Assembly: GCF_003732485.1 (NCBI RefSeq)
Contig: NZ_MOAK01000087.1
Coordinates: 151,912-215,911 of the forward strand
Origin: Pseudomonas protegens
GTDB lineage: Bacteria; Pseudomonadota; Gammaproteobacteria; Pseudomonadales; Pseudomonadaceae
Reading direction: 5' to 3'
Length of the DNA: 64,000 nucleotides
The position numbers and the translations under genes were made by a program. Every line of letters starts with the position of its first letter. The stretch's first letter is position 1. Of this stretch, positions 49,513 to 57,356 are shown in pieces. The notes below the pieces were generated by a model. It was not told where the DNA came from, ran no database searches, and saw only the letters and a program-made list of their open reading frames with translations.

Positions 49513-49905
49513 TCACGCCCCTCCAAAACAGATCAGGCGGTCGGCGGCCTGTACCGCGTCATGCAATTGCCCGAGCCCCGACAGCTCCCAGGGGGCTTCG
49601 ACGCTCACCGACGTGCGCTGATAGCGCTGGGCTTCGTCGGCATTCAACACACCCCGACGCAGGGCCGCGGCGATGCACACCACGCCATCCAACTGATGCT
49701 GGCCGACAAAGTCGCGCCATTCCTGGGGCAGGTTCTGCTCATCCTGGGGCGTGACGATGCTGTTGGCAGCGTTGTAGACGCCGTCCTGGTAGAAAAACAG
49801 CCGGACAATCTCATGCCCGCCCGCCAGCGCCGCCTGGGCGAACAGCAGGGCGCGGCGCGAGGAAGGCGCGTGAGCGGCGGAGAACAGGGCGATGGCGAAC
49901 TTCAT
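49513..49905 (-). CDS. tusD: Sulfurtransferase complex subunit TusD
   Basis: A 130-residue DsrE-like subunit carrying the active cysteine (Cys77 in LDGVVCIAAALRRGV), which accepts sulfur from TusA and hands it to TusE. Start set at the ATG at 49905 (MKFAIALFSAAHAPSS). First gene of the tusDCBE-ybiB operon; tusA is not in the window. The product feeds MnmA (encoded at 26.6-27.8 kb) for 2-thiouridine in tRNA. Confidence 0.95.
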   Translation of the reverse strand: MKFAIALFSAAHAPSSRRALLFAQAALAGGHEIVRLFFYQDGVYNAANSIVTPQDEQNLPQEWRDFVGQHQLDGVVCIAAALRRGVLNADEAQRYQRTSVSVEAPWELSGLGQLHDAVQAADRLICFGGA

Positions 49906-50091
49906 GACGGACTCGATGGATAAAACTGCGGCCATGATAAAGCTTTCTCCGTGGATCGGCTAAACCCCTTTCGCCCCGAAGGCTCTGGCTCCGGGAGCCC
50001 AGGACATATCGGGTAAAGCTTTGCCCGGGCCCTGAAGCGGCAACCAGGGATAGACTCGCGCCTTCATTCAACCTGGGACAAGGAGCAAGGG

Positions 50092-50841
50092 ATGATGGAT
50101 TTGAATTCGGCGGTGGTGGTGATCACCGGTGCCGGTCGCGGGCTGGGAGCGGCACTGGCCATCAGTCTGGCGGACCTGGGCTGCAAGCTGATTCTCTGTG
50201 GGCGCAACCCCGAAGCCCTGGCGCAAGTCAGCGCGGCCATCGAGGCGCGCACCGGCAGTCCCGCCGATCACGTAGTGGTGGACCTGGCCAACAGCGACAG
50301 CGTCAAGGCGACCCTGGCGGAGATTCACGTCCGTCACCCGCAAGTGGACATCCTGATCAACAACGGCGCCATGTGGCTGGAGGCCAGCGAGCAGCCCCAC
50401 AGCGCTGCCGAGGTCACGGGCGTGATCGATGCGGCCCTGACGGGCACCTTCCTGCTGACCCAGGGCCTGCTGCCGGCGCTCAAGGCCTCCAAGCGTCCGG
50501 ACATCGTCACCATCGGTTCCATCAGCGGCTTGCCCAATGCACCACTGCACAGCGTGTCGCTGCCGTTCTACGCGGCCAAGCACGGGCAACTGGCCCTGGC
50601 CGACGGCCTGCGGCAAATGCTCAAGGGCACGCCGGTGCGTTCGCTGTGCGTGCATCCACCGTACCTGGAAGATGTCTCGCCGCTGGACGAGGCCTGGCAG
50701 CAAGTTCCGGCGCGGCAGAAGGGTGAGCAGGGCACCAACCGCGACGTGGTGGAAGCGGTGGTCTTTGCCCTGACCCGACCGCGGCATATCAGCTTGTCAT
50801 CCATCGTCATCGATACCGACAGCGGCGGTCTGTTCAGCTGA
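50092..50841 (+). CDS. Short-chain dehydrogenase/reductase
   Basis: A 249-residue SDR enzyme with the Rossmann motif ITGAGRGLGAAL, the NNGA segment (DILINNGAMW), the serine of GSISGLPN and the catalytic YxxxK in FYAAKHG. The substrate cannot be told. It stands alone on the plus strand with AAGGAG upstream; its stop is only 15 bp from the end of the convergent DUF1275 gene. Confidence 0.88.
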   Translation: MMDLNSAVVVITGAGRGLGAALAISLADLGCKLILCGRNPEALAQVSAAIEARTGSPADHVVVDLANSDSVKATLAEIHVRHPQVDILINNGAMWLEASEQPHSAAEVTGVIDAALTGTFLLTQGLLPALKASKRPDIVTIGSISGLPNAPLHSVSLPFYAAKHGQLALADGLRQMLKGTPVRSLCVHPPYLEDVSPLDEAWQQVPARQKGEQGTNRDVVEAVVFALTRPRHISLSSIVIDTDSGGLFS

Positions 50842-50856
50842 TCGCCGGGCCTGATG

Positions 50857-51561
50857 TCAGCGGTTCTTGTAGCCCAGTTGCCAGCGTCGCGGGATCTTCA
50901 ATGACGCGATGCCCAGCAGGGCTGCAAACAACCCGCTGACATACAGCGCCTTGAGTCCCAGGTGCTGTTCCAGCAGGGCTCCCAGCACCGCCCCGGCGAA
51001 CATCCCGCTCCAGGGCACCAGTTGCACCCGCCAGCCGTTGCGCCGATCACCGAGCATCCAACGCCCCAGCCCACGGCCAAAGCGCGACAGGGCACCGGTG
51101 ACATAGGTCAGGCCAATGGGCAGGCCGTTCACTTCCTCCACTGCCGCATTGAGCATGCCCATGGCGATAATGGCCGCCAGCAGGGCCGGCAGATGCTGCT
51201 CGAAGGGCCAGGCGGCAGAGGCGCAGAGCAATGCGCCGATGCTCAGCAGCAAGGGCAGGGCGCGGTGCCCGGCCAGGCGGCTGACCACCACGCCCAGGGC
51301 GTTACCGACGATAAAGGTCGCCACCAATAGCAGCAGGCGCAGCACCAGGCCCAGCTCGCCATCGCTGATGGCCACCGCCATGCGCGTGGTGTTGCCGCTC
51401 ATGAAGGAAACGAAATCGCCGGTGGCCATGAAGCCGATGGCGTCGGTCATGCCAGCCAGCACCGAAAGGCAAGCCACTAGCCCGAGGCCGACCCGCCCGC
51501 GCCATTTCTGCGTGTGCTGCAGGGCGGCGCTGGCCGATTGGGTGGAAGTCGAAGGCAACAT
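50857..51561 (-). CDS. DUF1275 (YoaK family) membrane protein
   Basis: A 234-residue protein with six predicted membrane spans, family DUF1275. The conserved start of the domain is seen in CLSVLAGMTDAIGFMATGDF, followed by VSFMSGNTTRMAVA. A ribosome site AGGAGAACC precedes the ATG. Function is unknown; family members are often annotated as putative transporters. Monocistronic. Confidence 0.88.
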   Translation of the reverse strand: MLPSTSTQSASAALQHTQKWRGRVGLGLVACLSVLAGMTDAIGFMATGDFVSFMSGNTTRMAVAISDGELGLVLRLLLLVATFIVGNALGVVVSRLAGHRALPLLLSIGALLCASAAWPFEQHLPALLAAIIAMGMLNAAVEEVNGLPIGLTYVTGALSRFGRGLGRWMLGDRRNGWRVQLVPWSGMFAGAVLGALLEQHLGLKALYVSGLFAALLGIASLKIPRRWQLGYKNR

Positions 51562-51609
51562 CGTCGGTTCTCCTGAACAGGGACTGCGGGGGACGTGTGC
51601 GGGTCAAGG

Positions 51610-51939
51610 CTATGGATCGAGAGGATGCAGGGCGCAATATTCATCCCAGGGCAAGCCGGCCATTTCCGCGACTTCCCTGTGCACTTCAAGGCGCTGGGCG
51701 TGGAATTCCTCGGGGCTGGCGGCGGTCAGTTGCAGGCTCAGTTCCCAGGCGAACAGCCCCAGGTGTTCGGCTTCGGCTTCAAAGGCTTCATGCAGACGTT
51801 CATTGCGGTACTGCTCGGGCGTCTCGCCCTTGGCCTGGGCCTCCAGCGGATTGAGCTTGTCCAGGGCTTCGCGCAGTTCGGGGCGGGCGGCGAGAAATCT
51901 TTCCAAGGCTATTTCGTGGTGCAGGGCATTGGCGGGCAT
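51610..51939 (-). CDS. DUF6388-like small protein
   Basis: A 109-residue, acidic and largely helical soluble protein (ALDKLNPLEAQAKGETPEQY, ELSLQLTAASPEEFHAQRLE). I recall it as belonging to the family DUF6388, common in Pseudomonas, with no known role. AAGGAG lies 7 bases before the ATG. It ends with EYCALHPLDP, so it has one cysteine near the C-terminus. It may be co-transcribed with the RDD gene upstream, 36 bp away. Confidence 0.7.
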   Translation of the reverse strand: MPANALHHEIALERFLAARPELREALDKLNPLEAQAKGETPEQYRNERLHEAFEAEAEHLGLFAWELSLQLTAASPEEFHAQRLEVHREVAEMAGLPWDEYCALHPLDP

Positions 51940-51975
51940 CGGGGCTCCTTGAGGGGAACGGGCAGTCTTCAGGCA

Positions 51976-52476
51976 TCAAGCCCGGGACAGGGGATGTTCT
52001 GGCATTTCACTGCGTATCTGCTGCAGATCCTTGTGCGGGATCACGTAGGTGCGGGCGAGCATATCGCCTATTCGCTGGCAGCGGCTTGATTCCGCACAGG
52101 CCATCAGCGGGACAAAGGCGAACGCGGCCTCCAGATGGCGGGTGGCGCTTCTGATCAGTACCTGGATCAGCGTCGGCGGCGTCCCGGCGGCGTTGATCAC
52201 CACCAGGCCCAGGGCGCACTTGCCGGGCGTGCGGCCCTTGAAGAAATACTCCCAGGCCACGAAGTACAAGGGCCAGACCAGCATGAACAGCATTGAATGA
52301 AGGTAGGGCTCCAGCCCCGTCTGTTGCTCGAGGTCGAGCAAGCGTCTGACCGGCTGCAACGCCAGCACCCCGTGCAGGCTCAGCGACAGGAGCAAATACA
52401 CCGCCAGCGCCAGCACCTGGTCGAGCATGAAGGCGGCGGCGCGGCGCAGGATCAGTTGGGTTCTTGAGACTTCCAT
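51976..52476 (-). CDS. RDD family membrane protein
   Basis: A 166-residue protein with an RDD domain. The name-giving motif is partly degenerate (ILRRAAAFMLDQVLALAVY: R and D present). About three membrane spans and the conserved GRTPGKCALGLVVINAAG loop are visible. The start is the ATG at 52476 (MEVSRTQLIL); the upstream frame extension shares no similarity to the family. Role unknown; RDD proteins have been linked to ion transport or stress. Confidence 0.82.
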   Translation of the reverse strand: MEVSRTQLILRRAAAFMLDQVLALAVYLLLSLSLHGVLALQPVRRLLDLEQQTGLEPYLHSMLFMLVWPLYFVAWEYFFKGRTPGKCALGLVVINAAGTPPTLIQVLIRSATRHLEAAFAFVPLMACAESSRCQRIGDMLARTYVIPHKDLQQIRSEMPEHPLSRA

Positions 52477-52577
52477 GGTCGATTCCAAAGTTTTTCCATC
52501 ACATCGGGCGCAGTGTAATCCCCGCAGGGCGAGGTGTAGCAGTGGTTTTGGCCGGAGCCTACTACACCCGCACCGAG

Positions 52578-53486
52578 TCAGCTGACCACGGGCTGTTCGC
52601 GACCGATCTCGCTGCGCAACTGGGCAATCAGGTGCAGGCAGTGGGTGAGCCCCGGCGACGGCTCGCCGACCCGGCGGCTGAGGATGATCGGCGAGGTGGC
52701 CTCGGGTTCCTGCAGCGGGCAAAAACCGATGTCGTCGCGATGCAGCACCTGCACCGAGGCCGGCACCAGGGTGATGCCGATGCCGGCGCCCACCAGGCCG
52801 ATGGCGGTCTGCAGTTCATTGGTCCATTGGGCGATCTTCAGGTTCAGGCCGCGGGCGTTGAACAGCGCGATCACGTGATCGGCGTAGCTCGGGCGCGGGT
52901 TGGCCGGATACAGCACGAAGGGCTCGCTGGCCAGTTGCTCAAGGCTCACCTCTTGTCCCAGCAAGGGGTGGCCGGCGGGCAGGGCGACCACCAGCCGGTC
53001 CTCGGTCAGCACCTTCTGCACGATGGCCGGGTCGTCGATGTGGATGCGCCCGAAGCCGATGTCGATGCGTCCCGCCTTCAAGGCTTCCACCTGTTGCAGG
53101 GTGGTCATTTCCGACAATCCCAGCTCCAGTTCCAGGGTCTCGTTGCTGCGCAGGCGGCGGATCAATTGCGGCAGCACGCCGTACAGGGTCGAAGGGGCAA
53201 AGCCGATGCCCAGCCAGGTCTTGTGCCCCAGGCCAATGCGCCGGGTGTTGTCGCAGACCTTGCCCAATTGCTCCAGCACCCGGTTGGAATGTTCATAGAA
53301 AAACCGCCCGGCGGCGGTCAGGCGCAACGGCCGGCCACGCTCCAGCAACAGCACCCCCAGCTCGTCCTCCAACTGCTGGATCTGCCGGCTCAAGGGCGGC
53401 TGGGCGATGTGCAGGCGCTCGGCGGCGCGGGTGAAATTGAGGGTTTCCCCCAGCACCTGGAAGTAGCGCAGATGACGCAGTTCCAT
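52578..53486 (-). CDS. catR: LysR-type regulator CatR of the catechol operon
   Basis: A 302-residue LysR-type regulator. The winged helix-turn-helix spans about residues 5-63 (NFTRAAERLHIAQPPLSRQI), followed by the effector domain that in CatR binds cis,cis-muconate. The start at 53486 (MELRHLRYFQVLGETLNF) leaves 119 bp to the divergent catB, the classical catR-catB arrangement. A perfect ATAC-N7-GTAT site lies 25-39 bp upstream, so CatR probably represses itself and activates catBCA. BenM is a close relative, but position favours CatR. Confidence 0.9.
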   Translation of the reverse strand: MELRHLRYFQVLGETLNFTRAAERLHIAQPPLSRQIQQLEDELGVLLLERGRPLRLTAAGRFFYEHSNRVLEQLGKVCDNTRRIGLGHKTWLGIGFAPSTLYGVLPQLIRRLRSNETLELELGLSEMTTLQQVEALKAGRIDIGFGRIHIDDPAIVQKVLTEDRLVVALPAGHPLLGQEVSLEQLASEPFVLYPANPRPSYADHVIALFNARGLNLKIAQWTNELQTAIGLVGAGIGITLVPASVQVLHRDDIGFCPLQEPEATSPIILSRRVGEPSPGLTHCLHLIAQLRSEIGREQPVVS

Positions 53487-53510
53487 GACAGCTCCCCTGT
53501 GATGATGTGC

Positions 53511-53525
53511 ATACCTTAAAGGTAT
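53511..53525. promoter_or_regulatory. CatR operator ATAC-N7-GTAT
   Basis: ATACCTTAAAGGTAT is an exact match to ATAC-N7-GTAT, the recognition site described for the CatM/BenM group. Its centre is about 64 bp upstream of the predicted catB start point, as expected for a LysR recognition site. A weaker repeat CCAAT...ATTGG (53535-53549) next to the -35 box may be the activation site. Confidence 0.75.
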
Positions 53526-53545
53526 CAAACCAGACCAATTCTATA

Positions 53546-53575
53546 TTGGAACCCTGGAAAAAGCCGGGACAGAAT
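53546..53575 (+). promoter_or_regulatory. Candidate catBCA promoter
   Basis: -35 TTGGAA (53546-53551), 18-bp spacer, -10 CAGAAT (53570-53575). A weak promoter, fitting dependence on CatR. Transcription would begin near 53582, about 24 nt before the catB start. Confidence 0.5.
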
Positions 53576-53605
53576 CGATCACAGAACTTCAAGAACCTGA
53601 CGGGT

Positions 53606-54760
53606 ATGGACATGCACGCTTCTGCCATTGAGTCGATCGAAACGATCATCGTCGATCTGCCGACCATTCGCCCCCACAAGCTGGCCATGCACACCATGCA
53701 GAACCAGACCCTGGTACTGATCCGCCTGCGCTGCGCCGACGGCATTGAAGGCCTGGGGGAATCCACCACCATCGGTGGCCTGGCCTATGGCAATGAAAGC
53801 CCGGACAGCATCAAGACCAATATCGACCGCTTCTTCACCCCGCTACTGATTGGCCAAGACAGCAGCAACATCAACGCCGCCATGCTGCGCCTGGAGCAGA
53901 GCATCCGCGGCAACACCTTCGCCAAGTCCGGGATCGAAAGCGCGTTGCTCGACGCCCAGGGCAAGCGCCTCGGGCTGCCGGTCAGCGAGCTGCTGGGTGG
54001 CCGGGTGCGCGATGCGCTGCCCGTGGCCTGGACCCTGGCCAGCGGCGACACCGCCAAGGACATTGCCGAAGCCGAGAAGATGCTTGACCTGCGCCGCCAC
54101 CGGATCTTCAAGCTGAAGATTGGCGCCGGTGAAGTGGACCGCGACCTGGCCCACGTGATCGCCATCAAGAAGGCCCTGGGGGAGCGCGCCAGCGTGCGGG
54201 TCGACGTCAACCAGGCCTGGGACGAAGCCGTAGCCCTGCGCGCGTGCCGCATTCTCGGCAGCAACGGCATCGACCTGATCGAGCAACCGATTTCGCGCAA
54301 CAACCGCGCCGGCATGGTGCGCCTGAACGCCAGCAGCCCGGCGCCGATCATGGCCGACGAATCCATCGAATGCGTGGAAGACGCCTTCAACCTGGCCCGG
54401 GAAGGTGCGGCTTCGGTGTTCGCCCTGAAGATCGCCAAGAACGGCGGCCCCCGCGCCACCCTGCGCACCGCGGCAATTGCCGAGGCGGCGGGCATCGGCC
54501 TGTACGGCGGCACCATGCTCGAAGGCGGCATCGGCACCCTGGCCTCGGCCCACGCCTTCCTGACCCTGAACAAATTGAGCTGGGACACCGAGCTGTTCGG
54601 CCCACTGCTGCTGACCGAGGACATCCTCGCCGAGGCGCCGGTGTACCGGGATTTCCACCTGCATGTCTCACGGGCACCGGGTCTCGGCCTGAGCCTGGAC
54701 GAAGAGCGCCTGGCGTTCTTCCGTCGCGACAAAACCACCCCCGTGCTGCACCACACCTGA
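53606..54760 (+). CDS. catB: Muconate cycloisomerase
   Basis: A 384-residue enzyme of the enolase superfamily that closes cis,cis-muconate to muconolactone. The catalytic KxK is in HRIFKLKIGAG, metal ligands lie in RVDVNQAWDE, DLIEQP and MADESIE, and the N-terminal TIIVDLPTIRPHKLAMHTMQ is highly conserved. The start is the ATG at 53606 (MDMHASAIES), or possibly 53612; a GTG-started extension crosses the CatR operator and is false. catC follows after 10 bp. Confidence 0.96.
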   Translation: MDMHASAIESIETIIVDLPTIRPHKLAMHTMQNQTLVLIRLRCADGIEGLGESTTIGGLAYGNESPDSIKTNIDRFFTPLLIGQDSSNINAAMLRLEQSIRGNTFAKSGIESALLDAQGKRLGLPVSELLGGRVRDALPVAWTLASGDTAKDIAEAEKMLDLRRHRIFKLKIGAGEVDRDLAHVIAIKKALGERASVRVDVNQAWDEAVALRACRILGSNGIDLIEQPISRNNRAGMVRLNASSPAPIMADESIECVEDAFNLAREGAASVFALKIAKNGGPRATLRTAAIAEAAGIGLYGGTMLEGGIGTLASAHAFLTLNKLSWDTELFGPLLLTEDILAEAPVYRDFHLHVSRAPGLGLSLDEERLAFFRRDKTTPVLHHT

Positions 54761-54770
54761 GGAGGGCTGC

Positions 54771-55061
54771 ATGCTATTCCACGTGAAAATGACCGTGAAC
54801 CTGCCGGTCGACATGAACCCCGAGCGCGCCGCGCAGCTGAAAGCCGACGAAAAGGCCCTGGCCCAACGCCTGCAGGCCGAAGGCAAGTGGCGCCACCTGT
54901 GGCGCATCGCCGGGCTGTACGCCAACTACAGCGTGTTCGACGTCGACAGCGTGCAGGAATTGCACGACACCCTGATGCAATTGCCGCTGTACCCCTATAT
55001 GGCCATCGAAGTTGACGCCATGTGCAGGCATCCTTCGTCCATTCATGAGGATGACCGCTGA
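54771..55061 (+). CDS. catC: Muconolactone delta-isomerase
   Basis: A 96-residue, ferredoxin-like-fold isomerase that turns muconolactone into 3-oxoadipate enol-lactone and works as a decamer. Family sequence MLFHVKMTVNLPVDMNPERA, then the WRIAGLYANYSVFDVDS region. A strong GGAGGG ribosome site lies in the 10-bp gap after catB. catA follows after 51 bp. Confidence 0.97.
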   Translation: MLFHVKMTVNLPVDMNPERAAQLKADEKALAQRLQAEGKWRHLWRIAGLYANYSVFDVDSVQELHDTLMQLPLYPYMAIEVDAMCRHPSSIHEDDR

Positions 55062-55112
55062 GCCCGTGCCAGCCCGTTCACCACTCTAATAAATACAAGA
55101 TGAGGATTAATC

Positions 55113-56042
55113 ATGAACGTCAGAATTTCCCACACTGCCAGCGCCCAGCAGTTTCTTGAAGAAGCCAGCGGCCAGTTCACCGAGGGCGGCAACCCCCGGG
55201 CCAAGGCCATCATCTACCGCATCCTGCGGGATTCGGTGAACATCATCGAAGACCTGGAGATCACCCCGGAAGAGTTCTGGAAGGCCGTCAACTACCTCAA
55301 CGTTCTCGGCGCCCGCCAGGAAGCCGGGCTGCTGGCCGCGGGCCTGGGCCTGGAGCATTACCTGGACCTGCTGATGGACGCCGCCGACGAACAGGTGGGC
55401 AAGACCGGCGGCACTCCGCGCACCATCGAAGGCCCGCTGTACGTGGCCGGTGCACCGCTGAGCCAGGGCGAAGCGCGCCTGGACGACGGCGTCGACCCGG
55501 GGGTGGTGCTGTTCATGCAGGGGCAGGTTCGCAACACCGCCGGCGAGCCACTGGCCGGGGCCATCGTCGATGTCTGGCACGCCAACACCGGCGGCACCTA
55601 TTCCTACTTCGACGGCAGCCAGTCGGAGTTCAACCTGCGCCGGCGCATCGTCACCGACGCCGAGGGCCGCTACCGCTTTCGCAGCATCGTGCCGTCCGGC
55701 TACGGTTGCCCGCCGGATGGCCCGACCCAGCAACTGCTGGACCAACTGGGCCGCCATGGCCAGCGCCCGGCGCACATCCACTTCTTCATCTCGGCCGATG
55801 ACCATCGCCACCTGACCACCCAGATCAACCTGGATGGCGACCAGTACCTGCACGACGATTTTGCCTACGCCACTCGCGACGAACTGATCGCCCAGATCAC
55901 CTTCAGCGAAGACCAGGCTCGGGCCATGGCCCTGGGGGTCAGCGGGCGCTTTGCCGAGATCGAGTTCGACTTCACCCTGCAGTCTTCGGCCCAGCCGCAA
56001 GAGCAGCAGCGCCACGAGCGGGTCCGCGCCCTGGAGGACTGA
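55113..56042 (+). CDS. catA: Catechol 1,2-dioxygenase
   Basis: A 309-residue intradiol dioxygenase that opens catechol to cis,cis-muconate with non-heme Fe(III). Iron ligands are Tyr about 163 (GGTYSYFDG), Tyr197 (PSGYGCPPDG), His221 and His223 (RPAHIHFF). The helical N-terminal dimer domain covers about 1-100. GAGGATTAA precedes the ATG. Last gene of catBCA, followed by a terminator. Confidence 0.97.
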   Translation: MNVRISHTASAQQFLEEASGQFTEGGNPRAKAIIYRILRDSVNIIEDLEITPEEFWKAVNYLNVLGARQEAGLLAAGLGLEHYLDLLMDAADEQVGKTGGTPRTIEGPLYVAGAPLSQGEARLDDGVDPGVVLFMQGQVRNTAGEPLAGAIVDVWHANTGGTYSYFDGSQSEFNLRRRIVTDAEGRYRFRSIVPSGYGCPPDGPTQQLLDQLGRHGQRPAHIHFFISADDHRHLTTQINLDGDQYLHDDFAYATRDELIAQITFSEDQARAMALGVSGRFAEIEFDFTLQSSAQPQEQQRHERVRALED

Positions 56043-56064
56043 AGCGCCGACCGTGCCTGGCCCG

Positions 56065-56099
56065 GCCACGGAGCACCGACCCAGGTGCCCGTGGCTTTT
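56065..56099 (+). terminator. Terminator of catBCA
   Basis: A long stem with one bulged base (GCCACGGAGCACC / GGTGCCCGTGGC, loop GACCCA) followed by four T's, 22 bp past catA. It separates catBCA from benR. Confidence 0.75.
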
Positions 56100-56151
56100 G
56101 CCGTTATGCCGGGCCTGACGAGACTGCGCTGCGTGCCTGAAGCGCAGACCC

Positions 56152-56159
56152 AATAAGAA
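56152..56159 (+). promoter_or_regulatory. Candidate Hfq/Crc site in the benR leader
   Basis: AATAAGAA fits AANAANAA exactly and lies 19 bases before the benR ATG, where bound Hfq/Crc would block initiation. Crc control of benR translation is known in P. putida. Confidence 0.6.
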
Positions 56160-56178
56160 CCATCAGAGTGACCCGATC

Positions 56179-57135
56179 ATGCAGATGCATCTGTTGAGTG
56201 AGCGCAGCAGCGTGTTTGTTCAAGCCGATCCCTATGCCGTATCCGGTTACGTCAACCAGCACGTGGGCAGCCACTGCATCCGCCTGCCCCGGGCCGGCCA
56301 TCCCCAGGCCAGCCTGCAACACCGGGCCCTGGCCAGCCTGGATTTGTGCAGCATCAGCTACGGCGCCAGCGTGCGCGTCACCTCGCCGGCCCTGGAAAGC
56401 ATCTACCACTTGCAAGTACTGCTGCGGGGCCACTGCCGGTGGCGTGGCCCGGGCCAGGAGCACTACTTCGCCCCGGGGGAACTGCTGCTGATCAACCCCG
56501 ACGACCCGGTGGACCTGACCTATTCCGACGACTGCGAAAAATTCATCATCAAGATTCCCACCCACCTGGTGGAAAACGCCTGCCAGGAACAGCGCTGGCA
56601 GTACCCGGGGCAGGGCGTGCGCTTTCTGCGCCAGCGCTACCAACTGCAGGAACTGGAAGGCTTCGTGCCCTTGCTGAGCCTGCTGTGCCAGGAAGCCGAA
56701 GCCCTGGAAAGCATGCCCAAGGTCCAGGAGCACTACGCGCACATCCTGGTGGGCAAACTGCTGGGGCTGATGCAGACCAACGTGCAGCGCGGTGCCCTGG
56801 GCGCCTCGGCGGCGACCTTCGAACGGATTGCCGACTACATCGAACGCAACCTCAAGCACGACATCGGATGCGAAGAACTGGCGCAACAGGCGCGCATGAG
56901 CCTGCGCTCGCTGTACGCGCTGTTCGAACGCAACGCCCGCACCACGCCGAAGAACTACATCCGCCAGCAGAAACTGCAACGGGTGCACGCCTGCCTCAGC
57001 GACCCGCACAGCCCGGTGCGCAACGTCACCGAACTGGCCCTGGATTTCGGCTTCCTGCACCTTGGGCGTTTTGCCCAAAGCTACCGCCAGCAATACGGCG
57101 AACTGCCCTCCGACACCCTCAAGCGTCGGCACTGA
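56179..57135 (+). CDS. benR: AraC/XylS-family activator BenR
   Basis: A 318-residue regulator with an N-terminal effector-binding domain (about 1-200) and a C-terminal double helix-turn-helix (about 215-318: IGCEELAQQARMSLRSLYAL, then VRNVTELALDFGFLHLGRFA). It closely resembles XylS of the TOL plasmid and activates benABCD with benzoate. It lies between the cat and ben operons on the plus strand. The ribosome site is weak (GAGTGACCCGATC). An ATG at 56185 is a second possible start. Confidence 0.92.
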   Translation: MQMHLLSERSSVFVQADPYAVSGYVNQHVGSHCIRLPRAGHPQASLQHRALASLDLCSISYGASVRVTSPALESIYHLQVLLRGHCRWRGPGQEHYFAPGELLLINPDDPVDLTYSDDCEKFIIKIPTHLVENACQEQRWQYPGQGVRFLRQRYQLQELEGFVPLLSLLCQEAEALESMPKVQEHYAHILVGKLLGLMQTNVQRGALGASAATFERIADYIERNLKHDIGCEELAQQARMSLRSLYALFERNARTTPKNYIRQQKLQRVHACLSDPHSPVRNVTELALDFGFLHLGRFAQSYRQQYGELPSDTLKRRH

Positions 57136-57154
57136 TCCTCTGGCATCGGCCTCT

Positions 57155-57239
57155 TGTAGGAGCTGGCTTGCCAGCGAAGAGGCCTGCAGGCTCAGCACCC
57201 CATCCAAGGGCCTTTTCGCCGGCAAGCCGGCTTCTACAC
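57155..57239. repeat. REP pair (BIME-like) between benR and benA
   Basis: Two REP cores in inverse orientation, 57155-57178 (plus) and 57215-57239 (minus), with 36 bases between them. They begin 20 bp after the benR stop and end 19 bp before the first BenR box, which separates the benR transcript from the ben promoter. Confidence 0.88.
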
Positions 57240-57257
57240 AGGCCACGTCGGCGCTTT

Positions 57258-57320
57258 TGCAGAAAACGGATACAGGTGTGCACGCATTGGCTATTGCCCG
57301 TTCCAAGCCCGCCCTAGCAT
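57258..57320 (+). promoter_or_regulatory. Pm-like benA promoter with two BenR/XylS boxes
   Basis: Two exact TGCA-N6-GGNTA boxes, 57258-57272 (TGCA GAAAAC GGATA) and 57279-57293 (TGCA CGCATT GGCTA), begin 21 bp apart. A -10 box TAGCAT (57315-57320) follows 21 bases after the second. This is the layout I recall for the XylS-dependent Pm promoter of the TOL plasmid (-10 TAGGCT). The start point would be near 57327. Confidence 0.82.
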
Positions 57321-57331
57321 GGCCCTGCCTG

Positions 57332-57342
57332 AATAAAAACAA
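57332..57342 (+). promoter_or_regulatory. Candidate Hfq/Crc site at the benA ribosome site
   Basis: AATAAAAACAA holds two overlapping AANAANAA matches directly before the GGAGG ribosome site of benA. It is ideally placed to repress benA translation during catabolite repression. Confidence 0.55.
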
Positions 57343-57356
57343 TGGAGGCGGCGGCC

